Below are positions 8,683-19,275 of a stretch of DNA of 64,000 nucleotides, piece by piece; positions within the stretch are counted from its first letter, which is position 1; each line of letters starts with the position of its first letter. The notes under the pieces are model-generated. The model had not been told where the DNA came from and did no database searches. It saw nothing but the letters and a program-made list of their open reading frames with translations. A program made the translations under genes and the position numbers. Source of the stretch: Hyphomicrobiales bacterium. GTDB lineage: Bacteria; Pseudomonadota; Alphaproteobacteria; Rhizobiales; Rhizobiaceae. The DNA lies in contig UBTF01000003.1 in the NCBI GenBank assembly GCA_900468285.1, positions 310,001-374,000 on the forward strand, given 5' to 3'.

Positions 8683-9074
8683 TTTCGTTCCTCTTCGTCA
8701 CATGTGTTAACGACAGGTAAAGTTTTGCGCGTTGCCACGATTTCGTCAAGATTGCCGAGGGAATTAGTCTGTTAATGCGACGCGAGAATTGACGTTTTTC
8801 ATTTCTAAAATTTGCTAATATACGCGATTTTTTTGTGGCCGATCGTCAGCGGCGCCCTCACCACGGCTCGTACAATCTTGTGTTTGGGAATTCAGCTCTC
8901 GAACTCACCTGTTTTACGCTTATGAGCGAACATGCGCAGTTTCACTCTGTGATCACATATTAGTTACATCTAATAATAAAATCTTTTCATTTTAGCAAAT
9001 GCTCATATCTTAGGTTTTCCGGCGGCTTAGAATGTATTTGTGTCAAACGAGCCCGTGCGGAGGAGGAGAGTGAT
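8683..9074. other. 392-base intergenic region, AT-rich
   Basis: No coding frame or RNA fold that I can support. It must hold promoters for the small minus-strand gene and for the plus-strand repeat protein. The sequence is notably AT-rich between 8790 and 9010 (TTGACG at about 8809, TAATATA near 8816-8824, and CTAATAATAAAATC near 8960-8985). No promoter can be assigned with confidence. Confidence 0.4.
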
Positions 9075-9692
9075 ATGAGAAAAATAACATCTTCTTTGAT
9101 TTTGACTGCCTGTGTGGTCCTGCCATTCCAGGCAAACGCGCTTGATGTCAGCGTAGGCGGAGTGAGCGCAAGCGTGGGTGGCAATGACCGGGGTGGGATC
9201 AGCGCCAATGCATCTGTCGGGGGAAGCGGCGGCATCAATGCGGGGGCGGATGTCGGCGGACGAAGCGGTGGCGGCTTGGGAGCAGACGTCAATGCTTCGG
9301 TGGGCGGAGCAAGTGGACTGAACGCGAATACCAGCGCCAATGTGGGCGGGCGGGGCGGCGTCAATGCTGACGTGAATGCCTCTGTCGGCGGATCGAGAGG
9401 TCTCAATGCCAATGTCAATGTCGGCGTGGGGCCGACGACGGGCGTCGGCGTTGACGTGGGAATAGGCTCACCGGGAACGCCTGGCGGCCCAGTCACCCCC
9501 GGCACACCGGGCGGCACGATCAGCCCAGGAACAATGCCTCCGGGAGCCATTCGCGACGCCATATATTCCTACAACAACATGTCGCGTAACGAGCGCGTGC
9601 AGCTGGCGAAACGTTGCGTAGACATTCTGAATGGTGGCTACGACGCTGCCTTGACGAAACTCTGCCGCATGATCCAGACGGCATCGCGATAG
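9075..9692 (+). CDS. Secreted Gly/Asn-rich repeat protein
   Basis: A 205-residue protein of unknown function with a good GGAGGAGGAG site and a Sec signal peptide (MRKITSSLILTACVVLPFQANA). The mature part, roughly residues 24-135, is built from imperfect repeats of about 10-18 residues around the pattern NASVGG-S/A-G-GLNAN. A Pro/Gly linker (SPGTPGGPVTPGTPGG) follows. The last 60 residues are non-repetitive and contain two cysteines (KRCVDIL, KLCRMI), probably a small disulfide-linked helical domain. The layout suggests an extracytoplasmic structural or surface protein. No enzyme motif is visible. Confidence 0.8.
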   Translation: MRKITSSLILTACVVLPFQANALDVSVGGVSASVGGNDRGGISANASVGGSGGINAGADVGGRSGGGLGADVNASVGGASGLNANTSANVGGRGGVNADVNASVGGSRGLNANVNVGVGPTTGVGVDVGIGSPGTPGGPVTPGTPGGTISPGTMPPGAIRDAIYSYNNMSRNERVQLAKRCVDILNGGYDAALTKLCRMIQTASR

Positions 9693-9729
9693 GAAATAGG
9701 GAGGAGTGGGCTTTCCTGCTCCTCCACTT

Positions 9730-10995
9730 CTATTTCCTGGCCAGCGACATGATGCGTTCGCGCAAAACGCGGGCGAGATTCCGGGTGTTTCTGTACATGT
9801 GAACCTGGGCGGCAACCTGTCTCACATCGCGGTCGCTGTTCTGCGCCAATCCGATGACGAGTGTTCCCATTTGTGCGGTCTCGGCCCAGAAGCCGGACAA
9901 ATCCCGATCTTCATCAACAGCGCAGCTATCGGTACGGATGATGTTCGCGTCATCAAGATGCCATTCCGTCAGGCGTTGCATGAGCAACTGATCTATCTGA
10001 TATGGCTGATAGGTTTCATCGATCGCGATCTTCCACAAATAGGCTTCACCCATTGTCATGAAGACGACCGCAGAGGCGATGGCTTTACCGTCAAGATTCA
10101 AGGTGTGGATACGGACCGCATCGATCTCCGCAAGATTGGTAATCGCTTCGCGGGCGAACGCCGCTCTGTACCGATCACTGACCAGTGCGGAGCGCTTGCG
10201 TCCCTTTGAACCGCTGGCCTCCAGCGCAAGGAATTCCTCGGTTCGCAACCGTATGTCCTGCTGCTGTCTCGCGACCTCGTAAGAGAGAGAACCGCTACCC
10301 TCGATATGGCGCCAGTGTTTGCCCATTGTCTGAAATTCGACCGCCGTGAGCCTTTGTTCCAGATAGGCCTGCGCGTCGATTTGGCTTTCCAGCATCACGC
10401 GGTGGTGAGGTTCTGCGGTGGTCAGTGGCAGGTTGCGGCTGAGTGCGATGGCCTTGACCATTCGCACGAACGGCCCGTCCAGTCTGAGCATGGGCAGGAC
10501 GAGGACGTGCGGCAGGCGTAATTCCGGTTGTGAAAGAGCGTCCAGCAAATTATCGATTGTTTCCGCTGCGCCCTCGGCGTCGACAAGGGGTGTGCCGAGA
10601 GGGCCGAACGGATTGGCCCAGGCACGAAGGATTGTTGGGCCGATGGAAAAGCCCGGCTTTTCGACCGTGAACGGCATCAGAAACCGCATCCGGCTGCGAC
10701 TGCCGTTTTCGTCACGCATCAGGGCGAAGCGAACGGACCGGTCATCCACGCGCGGCATGGCCGGGGCAAGCAGCTTGCCGGTAAAGAAAATATTGGGCTC
10801 AAGCACCCGATTGGACAGGAAATCGAGTTCTTCCTGCAGGTCATAGCCCAGTTGCGCGGGATATATGCAGAACTCACGGCCGGAGCGACCGACGCGAACA
10901 CTGCTATCTGCGGCTGGTCGTTCCGGCAAAGGCTTTGCCAGAAGTGCCGCGAACCGAGTGTCTCTGATATCTGGATCGTTCGGGTCGCTTGCCAT
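9730..10995 (-). CDS. GNAT/CelD-like acetyltransferase domain protein
   Basis: A 421-residue cytosolic protein resembling the BioF2/CelD-type GNAT fold (acetyltransferase_6), often linked to polysaccharide or envelope modification. The C-terminal half carries the recognisable part, from RLTAVEFQTMGKHWRHIEG through FMTMGEAYLWKIAIDETYQPY. No signal peptide or membrane helix is apparent. It is monocistronic by spacing; its neighbours give no clue. Assignment is to the family only. Confidence 0.65.
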   Translation of the reverse strand: MASDPNDPDIRDTRFAALLAKPLPERPAADSSVRVGRSGREFCIYPAQLGYDLQEELDFLSNRVLEPNIFFTGKLLAPAMPRVDDRSVRFALMRDENGSRSRMRFLMPFTVEKPGFSIGPTILRAWANPFGPLGTPLVDAEGAAETIDNLLDALSQPELRLPHVLVLPMLRLDGPFVRMVKAIALSRNLPLTTAEPHHRVMLESQIDAQAYLEQRLTAVEFQTMGKHWRHIEGSGSLSYEVARQQQDIRLRTEEFLALEASGSKGRKRSALVSDRYRAAFAREAITNLAEIDAVRIHTLNLDGKAIASAVVFMTMGEAYLWKIAIDETYQPYQIDQLLMQRLTEWHLDDANIIRTDSCAVDEDRDLSGFWAETAQMGTLVIGLAQNSDRDVRQVAAQVHMYRNTRNLARVLRERIMSLARK

Positions 10996-11179
10996 GCCTA
11001 TGCTATGCCGTCCTTCTCATGGGTTGCCGCGACAATGTGAAGCTTACCGGCGCCAATACTTTTGTTATCAACGACCACGACAGTATCCATATCACCAATT
11101 CAACTGACAGGTGGTTACTATTTCATATATTGAAACACAGGCAATGTTGAGCATCTTCCACCGGTAAAATTGAGATTTG

Positions 11180-12094
11180 CTAAAAATCCCTTTCACATGT
11201 GATATCCGGTGCCAATAGCTGCGCTGTCCGGCGTTTCGGATACAGTCCGAGAACGAGTGCGCAGCCAGCGATGATAACGAGCGCTCCGATCGCCTGGATT
11301 ACAGAAAATGGCTCGTCCAGCGCGACTGCCCCGACGATGACCGCAATGATAGTGACCACGAACTCGACGCTGATCGTTTTCGTGGCTCCAATCAGGGAAA
11401 CGAGCCGGAAATAGGTGATGTAGGTCAGCGCGCTCATGATGATGGCAAGGCTGAACAGATAGGCAAAATCGGACAGGCCGGGCGTGGTCGGCACGGGTAT
11501 CACGATCAGCAGGGGAAGGGTCATCAGGCCACCTGCAAGGAAGGACCCTATCGTGATTTCCCAGGCGCCGGAGCCCCTGAGGTGGCGGCTTGCATAATTG
11601 CTTCCGAAGGCGGCACAGATGCAGCCCAGCAGACAGGCGCTACAGCCCAGGGCGAAGGCGGCGGTGAAGGGGACGGCGGGAAAACCAACCAGAATGACAA
11701 TGCCGCTGAAGCCGAGGATCATTCCGATAAGGCTCTGTGCAGAAATTCTTTCCAGCCCCCACAGCTGACCAATCAGCATGGAAAACAAGGGGATGCTGGC
11801 AACCAAGATCGCGGCCATCGCGGTTCCGATGATGGGTGTGGCGTATGAGAGACCGACCAGCTGGCCGGCGACTGTCGTTGCGCCAACCACTGCGAAAGCC
11901 TTCCAGCCTGCACTGAAATCCAGTTTCCGTCTGGCAATTCGCGCAATGATGAGGAGTGTAAGGCTGGCAATGAAGCAGCGCAATGTGACCGCCCCGACCC
12001 AGCCAAAGGCCGCAACGGCATGAAGAACAAGGAGAAATGAAAGACCCCAGGCCACCGCAAGAAACATATAGGCAGCAAATTCTGCGGGCTTCAT
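11180..12094 (-). CDS. EamA/DMT-family transporter
   Basis: Inner-membrane protein of 304 residues with about ten hydrophobic helices arranged as two EamA repeats. The start MKPAEFAAYMFLAVAWGLSF and the second-repeat sequence TISVEFVVTIIAVIVGAVALDEPF, with the family's conserved glutamate and D/GEP motif, are typical. It probably exports a small metabolite such as an amino acid. The substrate cannot be told from sequence. It is monocistronic, with a palindromic element 38 bases upstream. Confidence 0.87.
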   Translation of the reverse strand: MKPAEFAAYMFLAVAWGLSFLLVLHAVAAFGWVGAVTLRCFIASLTLLIIARIARRKLDFSAGWKAFAVVGATTVAGQLVGLSYATPIIGTAMAAILVASIPLFSMLIGQLWGLERISAQSLIGMILGFSGIVILVGFPAVPFTAAFALGCSACLLGCICAAFGSNYASRHLRGSGAWEITIGSFLAGGLMTLPLLIVIPVPTTPGLSDFAYLFSLAIIMSALTYITYFRLVSLIGATKTISVEFVVTIIAVIVGAVALDEPFSVIQAIGALVIIAGCALVLGLYPKRRTAQLLAPDITCERDF

Positions 12095-12131
12095 AGGGGT
12101 CGGTCCGAATTTGGAAAACAGGGAAAGCGCC

Positions 12132-12158
12132 AGAGCGTTTCCAGCAGGGAAACGCTCT
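12132..12158. repeat. Short palindromic element
   Basis: Perfect 11-base stem AGAGCGTTTCC/GGAAACGCTCT with a 5-base loop, upstream of the EamA gene. It resembles the short palindromic repeats scattered in Rhizobiales intergenic DNA. The element at 38362-38388 shares the AGCGTTT...AAACGCT arms. Confidence 0.5.
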
Positions 12159-12266
12159 ACGAGAGCCAGTCCGGACCGTCAAACGAATTATAATGAATGC
12201 TCGGTTTTGTGAGCGGCGCTAAGGATGCCGAGGCGGGAGTTCGCTCACCACCTGCGGCTTTGGCTC

Positions 12267-12602
12267 TCACTCTTCGATTGTGTATTCGCCCAATTCGCAC
12301 AGGTCTTGCGTATCGGTGGTGGTGTCCAGATCGGGGCTGTCCTGGAACTCGAACCGCATGTCGTAGTCACAGACATCGCGGCCATCGGCAATCGTGATTT
12401 TAATGCTCTCGCCGGGGGCCAAGGTGTGATTTCCGAAAACATCGCCTTCCCAATCTTCTTCGTCCACGGGGGAGGTGTAGAAGTGGGTCAGAACTGAATT
12501 CGTGCCGTTCTTGAGGACGAAGACCAGATCGTCGGCGAAACTTGGCGTTGCAAAGGTCAATGTGGCAATTGCTGCAAGGGCGTTGATTTTGAAAGAGTTC
12601 AC
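12267..12602 (-). CDS. Hypothetical secreted acidic protein
   Basis: Not recognised by family. Starting from the GTG at 12602 gives about 111 residues, opening with a clean signal peptide (NSFKINALAAIATLTFATPS, cut after SFA). The mature protein is acidic and contains a repeat-like opening (VFVLKNGTNSVLTHFYTSPV), DVCDYDMRFEF and a second cysteine in DLCELGEY. The two cysteines may form a disulfide in the periplasm. The frame stays open further upstream, to 12740, but that would put the hydrophobic signal in mid-protein. Confidence 0.6.
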   Translation of the reverse strand: MNSFKINALAAIATLTFATPSFADDLVFVLKNGTNSVLTHFYTSPVDEEDWEGDVFGNHTLAPGESIKITIADGRDVCDYDMRFEFQDSPDLDTTTDTQDLCELGEYTIEE

Positions 12603-12729
12603 AATTTCACTGCCTGAAAATGGTTGAAGATACCGTTTCTCATAAGCTGAAACCGCTGCAGCGATAAAGGGGGTGGCTACCCCTTGTGCCAGACCATTTT
12701 TGGCCAAAAGGCCCTTTCCAAACGAAAAT

Positions 12730-12749
12730 GGCCCACGCATCGGTGGGCC
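12730..12749 (-). terminator. secA terminator
   Basis: Stem GGCCCAC/GTGGGCC with a six-base loop, 30 bases past the secA stop, followed on the minus strand by ATTTTCGTTT. Two further small stems lie just beyond, GGCC-N4-GGCC near 12700 and a GGGGT/ACCCC pair near 12670. Confidence 0.75.
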
Positions 12750-12778
12750 AATTCAATAACGCACGTTTCGAAAGCGGC

Positions 12779-15493
12779 TTACGCCTGCTCAAAAATGCCG
12801 TGGCAATGCTTGTACTTCTTGCCGGAGCCGCAAGGGCAGGCTTCGTTGCGCCCGATTTTGCCCCAGGTTGCGGGGTTGTTGGGGTCGCGCTGTTCCGGCG
12901 GGACGTAGATGGCGCCCGAGTCACGACCGCCTTCGGAAAACTCATCTTCACCGGTGACCGGATCGAGATGGTGCGGTGTCATTTCCGGCAGCTCGGGCTG
13001 TGGCGGATCACGCACCAGCTCGACGCGCATGAGTTGCGCCGTCACGGCTTCGCGCAGGTTGGCCAGAAGCGCCTGGAAGAGTTCGAAGGCTTCTGCCTTG
13101 TATTCCTGCAGCGGATCGCGCTGCGCATAGCCGCGGAAGCCCACAACCGAGCGAAGGTGATCCAGATTGACGATGTGTTCGCGCCACAGGTGATCGATTG
13201 TCTGAAGAATGACGGAACGCTCGACATAGGTCATGACTTCTGGGCCGAAACGCTCTGTCTTTTCAGCGACTGCCTTGTCCGCAGCTTCCGTGATGCGCTG
13301 GAGGATATCGTCTTCTGCGATACCTTCCTCTTTCGCCCACTCATCGACCGGCAGATCGAGATTCAGGAACTGCTCGATGCCAGCCTTCAGGCCCACCATG
13401 TCCCACTGTTCAGCGTAGGCGTTTTCCGGAACATGCTTGGTGACGAGAACCTCGATCACCTCGTTGCGCATGTCGGATGCCGTCTCGCTGATATTCTCGG
13501 CTTCCATCAGTTCGAGGCGCTGCTCGAAGATGACCTTACGCTGGTCGTTGAGGACGTCGTCATATTTCAGAAGGTTTTTACGGGTTTCGAAGTTGCGTGC
13601 TTCGACCTTCTTCTGCGCGCGTTCCAGCGCCTTGTTGATCCATGGATGGACAATCGCTTCGCCCTCTTTGAGGCCAAGCTTCTGCAGCATCGAGTCCATG
13701 CGGTCGGAACCGAAGATGCGCATCAGGTCATCCTGAAGCGACAGGTAGAACTTCGAGCGGCCAGGGTCACCCTGACGGCCGGAACGACCACGCAACTGGT
13801 TGTCGATACGGCGGCTCTCGTGACGCTCGGTGGCGATGACGAACAGGCCACCGGCTGCAAGCGCCTTGTCCTTGAGAACCTTGATCTCTTCGCGAATGGC
13901 TTTTTCCTTCGCGTCGCGCTCCGCGCCTGGCTCCATGCCCTCGAGCTCACGCTCAAGGCGCATGTCGACGTTACCGCCAAGCTGGATGTCGGTGCCTCGA
14001 CCAGCCATGTTGGTAGCGATGGTCACGGCACCGGGAACGCCTGCCTGAGAAACGATATAGGCTTCCTGCTCGTGGTAGCGCGCGTTCAGGACCTGGAAAT
14101 TTTCAAAACCGGTCTGGCGAAGCATTGTCGCCAGCAATTCCGATTTTTCAATCGAGGTGGTGCCGACGAGAACGGGCTGGTTACGCTCATGCGCAGCCTT
14201 GATCTCTTCAATGATCGCCTTGAACTTTTCTTCGCCTGTCCGGTAGACTTCGTCGTCTTCATCAATACGCTGGATCGGAAGGTTCGTAGGCACTTCGATG
14301 ACATCGAGGCCGTAGATATTGCCGAATTCTTCGGCTTCCGTCGAAGCCGTACCGGTCATGCCCGCAAGCTTCTTGTACATCCGGAAGTAGTTCTGGAAGG
14401 TCACCGAAGACAGCGTCTGGTTTTCCGGCTGGATCTGCACCTTTTCCTTGGCTTCGAGCGCCTGATGCTGGCCTTCCGAATAGCGTCTGCCCGGCATCAT
14501 GCGGCCGGTGAATTCGTCGATGATGACGATTTCGCCATTGCGGACGATGTAGTCCTTGTCACGCTGGAACAGCTTGTGGGCTTTCAGCGCATTGTTGATG
14601 TGGTGGACGATGGCGACGTTCTCGACATCGTAAAGCGATTCGCCCTTGAGGAGGCCAGCCTGCCGCAAAAGGTTCTCCAGCTTTTCTGTGCCTTCTTCGG
14701 AGAAGTTGGCAGAACGCTGCTTTTCGTCGATTTCGTAGTCTTCCGGCGTCAAGGCGGGAATGAATGCATCGATGGTGTTGTAAAGGTCGGAGCGATCATC
14801 CAGCGGTCCGGAAATGATCAGCGGCGTGCGTGCCTCATCGACGAGGATCGAGTCGACTTCGTCGACGATCGCGTAATGGTGGCTGCGCTGAACCATCTGG
14901 GCCTTGTCATACTTCATGTTGTCACGAAGATAATCGAAGCCAAGCTCGTTGTTGGTGGCGTAGGTGATGTCGCAGGCATAGGCCGCGCGACGCTGGTCGT
15001 CGTCCAGACCGTGCACGATGACACCCGTCGTCAGGCCGAGAAAGCTGTAGAGCCGCGCCATGGTGGCGGCGTCGCGCTGTGCCAGATAGTCGTTGACGGT
15101 AACAACGTGAACGCCCTTGCCTTCGAGCGCATTGAGGTAAACCGCAAGCGTCGCGACGAGGGTCTTGCCTTCACCGGTCTTCATTTCCGAAATGGCGCCG
15201 GAATGGAGAATCATCGCACCGGTCAGCTGCACGTCGAACGGCCGCATTCCCAGAACGCGCCGGGATGCTTCGCGCGCTACCGCGAATGCAGGGACGAGGA
15301 TGCTGTCCAGTGTCTTGCCATCGGCAAGCTGCTGGCGGAATTCTACCGTCTTGGCAGCAAGCGCTTCATCCGAAAGAGCCTTCATCTGCTCTTCCAGCGC
15401 GCCGATGGCGTTGATATTGCTTCGATAAGAGCGGACACGGCGTTCATTTGCCGAACCGAACAACTTGCGGGCTATTCCGCCGAGACTGACCAT
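12779..15493 (-). CDS. secA: Preprotein translocase ATPase SecA
   Basis: Motor ATPase that drives unfolded preproteins through SecYEG, about 904 residues. Walker A is in [14 protein letters not shown], Walker B in [18 protein letters not shown]. The helicase-like second nucleotide domain includes GTDIQLGGN and [11 protein letters not shown]. The C-terminus ends with a zinc-binding SecB-interaction motif, [14 protein letters not shown]. The start at 15493 gives the canonical [19 protein letters not shown]. Fifteen extra upstream codons are open but lack family similarity. It is divergent from a periplasmic foldase gene and ends at a terminator. Confidence 0.98.
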   Translation of the reverse strand: MVSLGGIARKLFGSANERRVRSYRSNINAIGALEEQMKALSDEALAAKTVEFRQQLADGKTLDSILVPAFAVAREASRRVLGMRPFDVQLTGAMILHSGAISEMKTGEGKTLVATLAVYLNALEGKGVHVVTVNDYLAQRDAATMARLYSFLGLTTGVIVHGLDDDQRRAAYACDITYATNNELGFDYLRDNMKYDKAQMVQRSHHYAIVDEVDSILVDEARTPLIISGPLDDRSDLYNTIDAFIPALTPEDYEIDEKQRSANFSEEGTEKLENLLRQAGLLKGESLYDVENVAIVHHINNALKAHKLFQRDKDYIVRNGEIVIIDEFTGRMMPGRRYSEGQHQALEAKEKVQIQPENQTLSSVTFQNYFRMYKKLAGMTGTASTEAEEFGNIYGLDVIEVPTNLPIQRIDEDDEVYRTGEEKFKAIIEEIKAAHERNQPVLVGTTSIEKSELLATMLRQTGFENFQVLNARYHEQEAYIVSQAGVPGAVTIATNMAGRGTDIQLGGNVDMRLERELEGMEPGAERDAKEKAIREEIKVLKDKALAAGGLFVIATERHESRRIDNQLRGRSGRQGDPGRSKFYLSLQDDLMRIFGSDRMDSMLQKLGLKEGEAIVHPWINKALERAQKKVEARNFETRKNLLKYDDVLNDQRKVIFEQRLELMEAENISETASDMRNEVIEVLVTKHVPENAYAEQWDMVGLKAGIEQFLNLDLPVDEWAKEEGIAEDDILQRITEAADKAVAEKTERFGPEVMTYVERSVILQTIDHLWREHIVNLDHLRSVVGFRGYAQRDPLQEYKAEAFELFQALLANLREAVTAQLMRVELVRDPPQPELPEMTPHHLDPVTGEDEFSEGGRDSGAIYVPPEQRDPNNPATWGKIGRNEACPCGSGKKYKHCHGIFEQA

Positions 15494-15735
15494 CTTAGTG
15501 GCCCTTTCTAAAATTCCGTTTTTGCCCGGGATGCGCATTCTGTCACCGTAATAAAGTACAAATGACAGACTTCACCCTGAAACGTATCTGGACGCGAGGT
15601 TGCGTGACAGATAAGAGGGGGGGCAAATGATGTCAACGGTTCTGCCCGTTACAGAATGGCCACATTCCGGTGTTTGGAAGTTTTTTCAGCCGGAAAACCA
15701 CGTCTGGAGCCGGCATTGTCTCCGAAAGGTTTAAT

Positions 15736-16602
15736 ATGTTGCGCTATAATAGAATTGCGGCTGCTGTCATCGTAGCTACGCTTGGGCTTCAGTTTCCTGC
15801 TTTCGCACAGGAAGATGCCGTGGTCGCAAAGGTCGGCGATCTGGAAATCCGCCAGTCCGAGCTTGATCTTGCCATGAGCAATCTCGACCCGCAGCTGGCA
15901 CAGCTTCCCGACGAACAGAAGAAGGTAGCGGCTCTCTCCGGCGCGATCGACGTCAAGCTTCTCGTCAAGGACGCGACGGCCGAAGGTCTGGAAAAGACAG
16001 AAGACTTCAAGAAACGCCTTGCTTTCATTTCCGACCGTGAGTTGCACAACGCTTATTTCCGCAAGCATGTTGTGGATGCCGTGACCGACGCCGAAGTGAA
16101 GGCGCGCTACGACAAGGAAGTTGCTGCTCTTCCACAGGAAGAGGAAGTCAAGGCTGCCCATATTCTGGTCGCGACCGAAGAAGAAGCCAAGGACGTCATC
16201 AAGCAGCTGGACGCAGGCAAGGATTTCGCAGCACTGGCCAAGGAAAAGTCCACCGATTCCAACAAGGATGACGGCGGTGATCTGGGCTGGTTCGGCAAGG
16301 GTCGCATGGTTCCTGAATTTGAAGAAGCCGCATTCAAGCTTGAAAAGGGCGCCTACACCAAGGAGCCTGTGAAGTCGCAGTTCGGCTTCCACGTCATCAA
16401 GCTCGAAGACAAGCGCGTCGCACCGCCACCGGCTTTCGATCAGGTCGAAGCACAGGTTCGCCAGCTGGTCATGCGCGACAAGTATGTTGCGCTGATCGAG
16501 AAGGCCAAGGCCGCTCAGAAGATCGATATTCCTGATGAGGCCATGCGCAAGGCCTATGAGGAAGCCAGCAAGCAGCAGGCCGAACAGCCCGCTCAGCAGT
16601 AA
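15736..16602 (+). CDS. Periplasmic peptidyl-prolyl isomerase, parvulin (PpiC/SurA-like)
   Basis: About 288 residues. The signal peptide [19 protein letters not shown] is cleaved after AFA. An N-terminal SurA-type chaperone helix region is followed by a rotamase domain at about residues 130-225. Its motifs are [37 protein letters not shown] and [16 protein letters not shown] Gln-rich tail ends the protein. It should help fold exported proteins in the periplasm and fits its place beside secA. The start at 15736 has a GAAAGG site; an upstream in-frame GTG at 15670 would bury the signal. Confidence 0.93.
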   Translation: MLRYNRIAAAVIVATLGLQFPAFAQEDAVVAKVGDLEIRQSELDLAMSNLDPQLAQLPDEQKKVAALSGAIDVKLLVKDATAEGLEKTEDFKKRLAFISDRELHNAYFRKHVVDAVTDAEVKARYDKEVAALPQEEEVKAAHILVATEEEAKDVIKQLDAGKDFAALAKEKSTDSNKDDGGDLGWFGKGRMVPEFEEAAFKLEKGAYTKEPVKSQFGFHVIKLEDKRVAPPPAFDQVEAQVRQLVMRDKYVALIEKAKAAQKIDIPDEAMRKAYEEASKQQAEQPAQQ

Positions 16603-16619
16603 GCCAGACATTATCTGCG

Positions 16620-16648
16620 GGGCGGCGACAAGCCGCCCTGTTTCTTTA
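16620..16648 (+). terminator. Terminator after the foldase gene
   Basis: Stem GGGCGGC/GCCGCCC with a GACAA loop (16620-16638), followed by TGTTTCTTTAT. Confidence 0.8.
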
Positions 16649-16687
16649 TCGGTTTTATTCCATCCCCATTATGCAGGTTCCTGTTCC

Positions 16688-17929
16688 ATGTCCGCTGCCG
16701 TTTCTCCGCTCGCTCCGAAATCCTTCCCAGACATGCCCGCCCTGCGAGGTGTGCGAATGGCAACGGCCGCTGCCGGCATCAAGTACAAGAACCGAACCGA
16801 TGTTCTGTTGATGGTGTTCGACAAGCCTGCGAGCGTTGCGGGTGTTTTCACCAGGTCACGTTGCCCGTCTGCTCCTGTTGATTTCTGCCGTGCGAACCTG
16901 GCTGGTGGTGTTGCCCGTGCCGTTGTTGTCAATTCCGGCAATGCGAATGCCTTCACCGGCGTTAAGGGCAAGGCAGCGACAGAGCTGACCGGCAAGTCTG
17001 CCGCGGAAGCCGTTGGCTGTGCTGCGAGTGAAGTTTTTCTTGCTTCGACCGGTGTGATCGGTGAGCCGCTGGACGCCACGAAATTTGCCGGCGTTCTCGG
17101 ACAGATGAACAAGGATGCGACCGGCGACTTCTGGCAGGAAGCCGCCAAGGCCATCATGACCACGGATACCTATCCAAAAGTTGCGACCCGCACCGCCGAA
17201 ATCGGTGGCGTTACCGTCACCATCAACGGCATTGCCAAGGGTGCGGGCATGATTGCGCCCGACATGGCGACAATGTTGTCCTTTGTCGTGACCGATGCCG
17301 ACATCGCCGCACCGGCGTTGCAGGCCCTTCTGGCGGCTGGTGTTGGTCCAACCTTCAATTCGGTTACGGTCGATAGCGACACATCCACATCCGATACGCT
17401 GATGCTGTTTGCGACCGGTGCCGCCGCTGCGGACGGACAGGCGCGCATCGAAGATGCCAATGATCCGAAGCTCGCTTCTTTCCGGGATGCGTTGAACGCA
17501 CTGCTCAAAGACCTTGCGCTGCAGGTTGTTCGTGACGGTGAAGGCGCGCGCAAGATGGTGGAGATCACCGTAACGGGTGCTGAAAGCGACGCTGCGGCGA
17601 AGAAGATCGCACTTTCGATCGCCAACTCTCCCTTGGTCAAGACCGCCGTTGCGGGTGAAGACGCAAACTGGGGCCGTGTCGTCATGGCCGTCGGCAAGTC
17701 AGGGGAACTCGCGGATCGCGACCGGCTTGCTATCTGGTTCGGACATGTCCGCGTTGCCGTCAATGGCGAGCGCGACCCCGATTATTCCGAAGCGGAAGCC
17801 AGCGCCGTGATGAAAAACGAGGATATTCCGGTCAAAGTCGACATCGGGCTTGGCAATGGTACTGCAACGGTATGGACCTGCGATTTGACCAAGGAATATG
17901 TCGAGATCAACGGCGACTACCGGAGCTGA
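16688..17929 (+). CDS. argJ: Glutamate N-acetyltransferase/ornithine acetyltransferase ArgJ
   Basis: Recycles the acetyl group between N-acetylornithine and glutamate in arginine biosynthesis; the monofunctional or bifunctional form cannot be told by eye. About 413 residues, the usual length. The self-cleavage site is seen in [20 protein letters not shown], where the Thr of MATML becomes the N-terminal nucleophile of the beta chain. Other family blocks are [26 protein letters not shown] and the C-terminal [14 protein letters not shown]. It is first in a tight operon with a GNAT acetyltransferase and mutT. Confidence 0.97.
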   Translation: MSAAVSPLAPKSFPDMPALRGVRMATAAAGIKYKNRTDVLLMVFDKPASVAGVFTRSRCPSAPVDFCRANLAGGVARAVVVNSGNANAFTGVKGKAATELTGKSAAEAVGCAASEVFLASTGVIGEPLDATKFAGVLGQMNKDATGDFWQEAAKAIMTTDTYPKVATRTAEIGGVTVTINGIAKGAGMIAPDMATMLSFVVTDADIAAPALQALLAAGVGPTFNSVTVDSDTSTSDTLMLFATGAAAADGQARIEDANDPKLASFRDALNALLKDLALQVVRDGEGARKMVEITVTGAESDAAAKKIALSIANSPLVKTAVAGEDANWGRVVMAVGKSGELADRDRLAIWFGHVRVAVNGERDPDYSEAEASAVMKNEDIPVKVDIGLGNGTATVWTCDLTKEYVEINGDYRS

Positions 17930-17947
17930 TCTGTGGGGTCTCTTGAT

Positions 17948-18718
17948 ATGCGCAGCATGCCAATCAATCTTCCGCTTGTCCGCAGGCTGGAAGCCGTCAG
18001 CTTTCGGGCATGGCCTGCCTCCTCCGTCATCTATGACGGCAGCTGGCAGATCCGCCTGACCGGGTCTCACCCATCCAAGCGGATCAATTGCGTCGTGCCG
18101 CTCGATCCATCCGACTATGGACATTGCGACGTTCGTCTTGAAAAGGCGCGCAAGCGTTTTGAGGATTTCGGACGACCGCTGATCGTGCGCGAGACGGCGC
18201 TCATGCCGCCGCAATTGCGCGATCATCTTACGCGTGATGGCTGGACGGTATTCGAAGAGGTCGATGTCATGACCAGCGACATCGCCAATGCGGAGCTTCC
18301 GGAAACGATGGCCCATCTTCCAAGCCATGATATCGGGCGGTTCGTGGAAGCAAGCCTCAAAGTTAGTGGCGACGATCCGTCGCTTCGATCCGCAATTGCG
18401 GAGATCGTCACGTCCATCAAGCCGACACTCGGCCTTTTCACGAAGGAAGAGGTCGAGGGTGAGCCGCAGGCAACGGTGATTTGCGTGCAAGACAATGATC
18501 TTGCCGGAATTCTCTCTCTTGAGGTTGCCGAGCCGATCCGACGTCAGGGCACGGGTTCGCAGATCCTCACATCGGCGCTGCGCTGGGCCCGCATCAGCGG
18601 CGCAAAGACCGCCTGGCTGCAGGTTGTCTCGACAAACCGACCGGCTATCGCACTTTATGAGAAGTTCGGCTTTTCGAGTGCCTATACCTATCGCTACTGG
18701 CGCAAGGATGCTGCTTGA
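17948..18718 (+). CDS. GNAT family N-acetyltransferase
   Basis: About 256 residues. The C-terminal GNAT domain shows the acetyl-CoA binding segment PIRRQGTGSQILTSALRWAR followed by AWLQVVSTNRPAIALYEKFGF, as in RimI-type enzymes. The N-terminal half is not recognised. Several starts are possible (GTG 17933, ATG 17948, ATG 17957); 17948 is a compromise. It begins 18 bases after argJ and its stop overlaps the mutT start by one base. Substrate unknown. Confidence 0.85.
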   Translation: MRSMPINLPLVRRLEAVSFRAWPASSVIYDGSWQIRLTGSHPSKRINCVVPLDPSDYGHCDVRLEKARKRFEDFGRPLIVRETALMPPQLRDHLTRDGWTVFEEVDVMTSDIANAELPETMAHLPSHDIGRFVEASLKVSGDDPSLRSAIAEIVTSIKPTLGLFTKEEVEGEPQATVICVQDNDLAGILSLEVAEPIRRQGTGSQILTSALRWARISGAKTAWLQVVSTNRPAIALYEKFGFSSAYTYRYWRKDAA

Positions 18719-19131
18719 TGGCCGAGGCTGGCAGAAGCATATTGCTGGTGGCCGCCTGCGCGCTGGTGGATCAGGATGGTCGCATCCTTCTGGCGCAACG
18801 GCCCGAAGGTAAATCGCTTGCCGGACTGTGGGAGTTTCCCGGTGGCAAGGTGGAGCCGGGCGAAACGCCCGAGGAAACGCTCATCCGGGAACTGGAAGAG
18901 GAGCTGGGGATCAAAACCAAAGTTGCCTGCCTTGCACCCCTGACCTTTGCCAGCCACAGCTACGACACCTTTCACCTGCTGATGCCGCTTTACGTGTGCA
19001 GGCGTTACGAAGGCATTCCGCGCGGAGCCGAGGGGCAGGCAATCAAGTGGGTAAAGCCGCAGGCATTACGGGATTACCCCATGCCGCCAGCAGATGAACC
19101 ACTGATCCCTTATCTTCAGGACTTATTGTAA
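18718..19131 (+). CDS. mutT: 8-oxo-dGTP diphosphatase MutT (NUDIX)
   Basis: Sanitises oxidised nucleotides. The 137-residue protein has a complete NUDIX box, GGKVEPGETPEETLIRELEE followed by ELGI, with all GX5EX7REUXEEXGU positions filled. The flanks GLWEFPGGK and PMPPADEPLIPYLQDLL are typical of MutT. The ATG overlaps the stop of the GNAT gene (TGATG), showing translational coupling. Confidence 0.95.
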   Translation: MAEAGRSILLVAACALVDQDGRILLAQRPEGKSLAGLWEFPGGKVEPGETPEETLIRELEEELGIKTKVACLAPLTFASHSYDTFHLLMPLYVCRRYEGIPRGAEGQAIKWVKPQALRDYPMPPADEPLIPYLQDLL

Positions 19132-19275
19132 AGCCTTTTTTAAAATAAACCTGTGAAGAAGGGATTTTCACGGCTTCGTGCGTACCAAAACGGGGCGCCA
19201 TTAACCTTTCATTCAGCACCATCTGGCAGATTCACAGGCTGAATAATTGGTAAATGGCGCGTAGCGAGGCCGAAA

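Noticed and set aside
12686-15511. 941-codon open frame opposite secA on the plus strand
   Set aside because: It mirrors the highly biased codons of secA; the secA frame has every family motif, and this one has no recognisable domain.
16535-16687. N-terminal extension of argJ into the foldase gene
   Set aside because: The extra 51 codons overlap the upstream gene and a terminator; ArgJ similarity begins at 16688.
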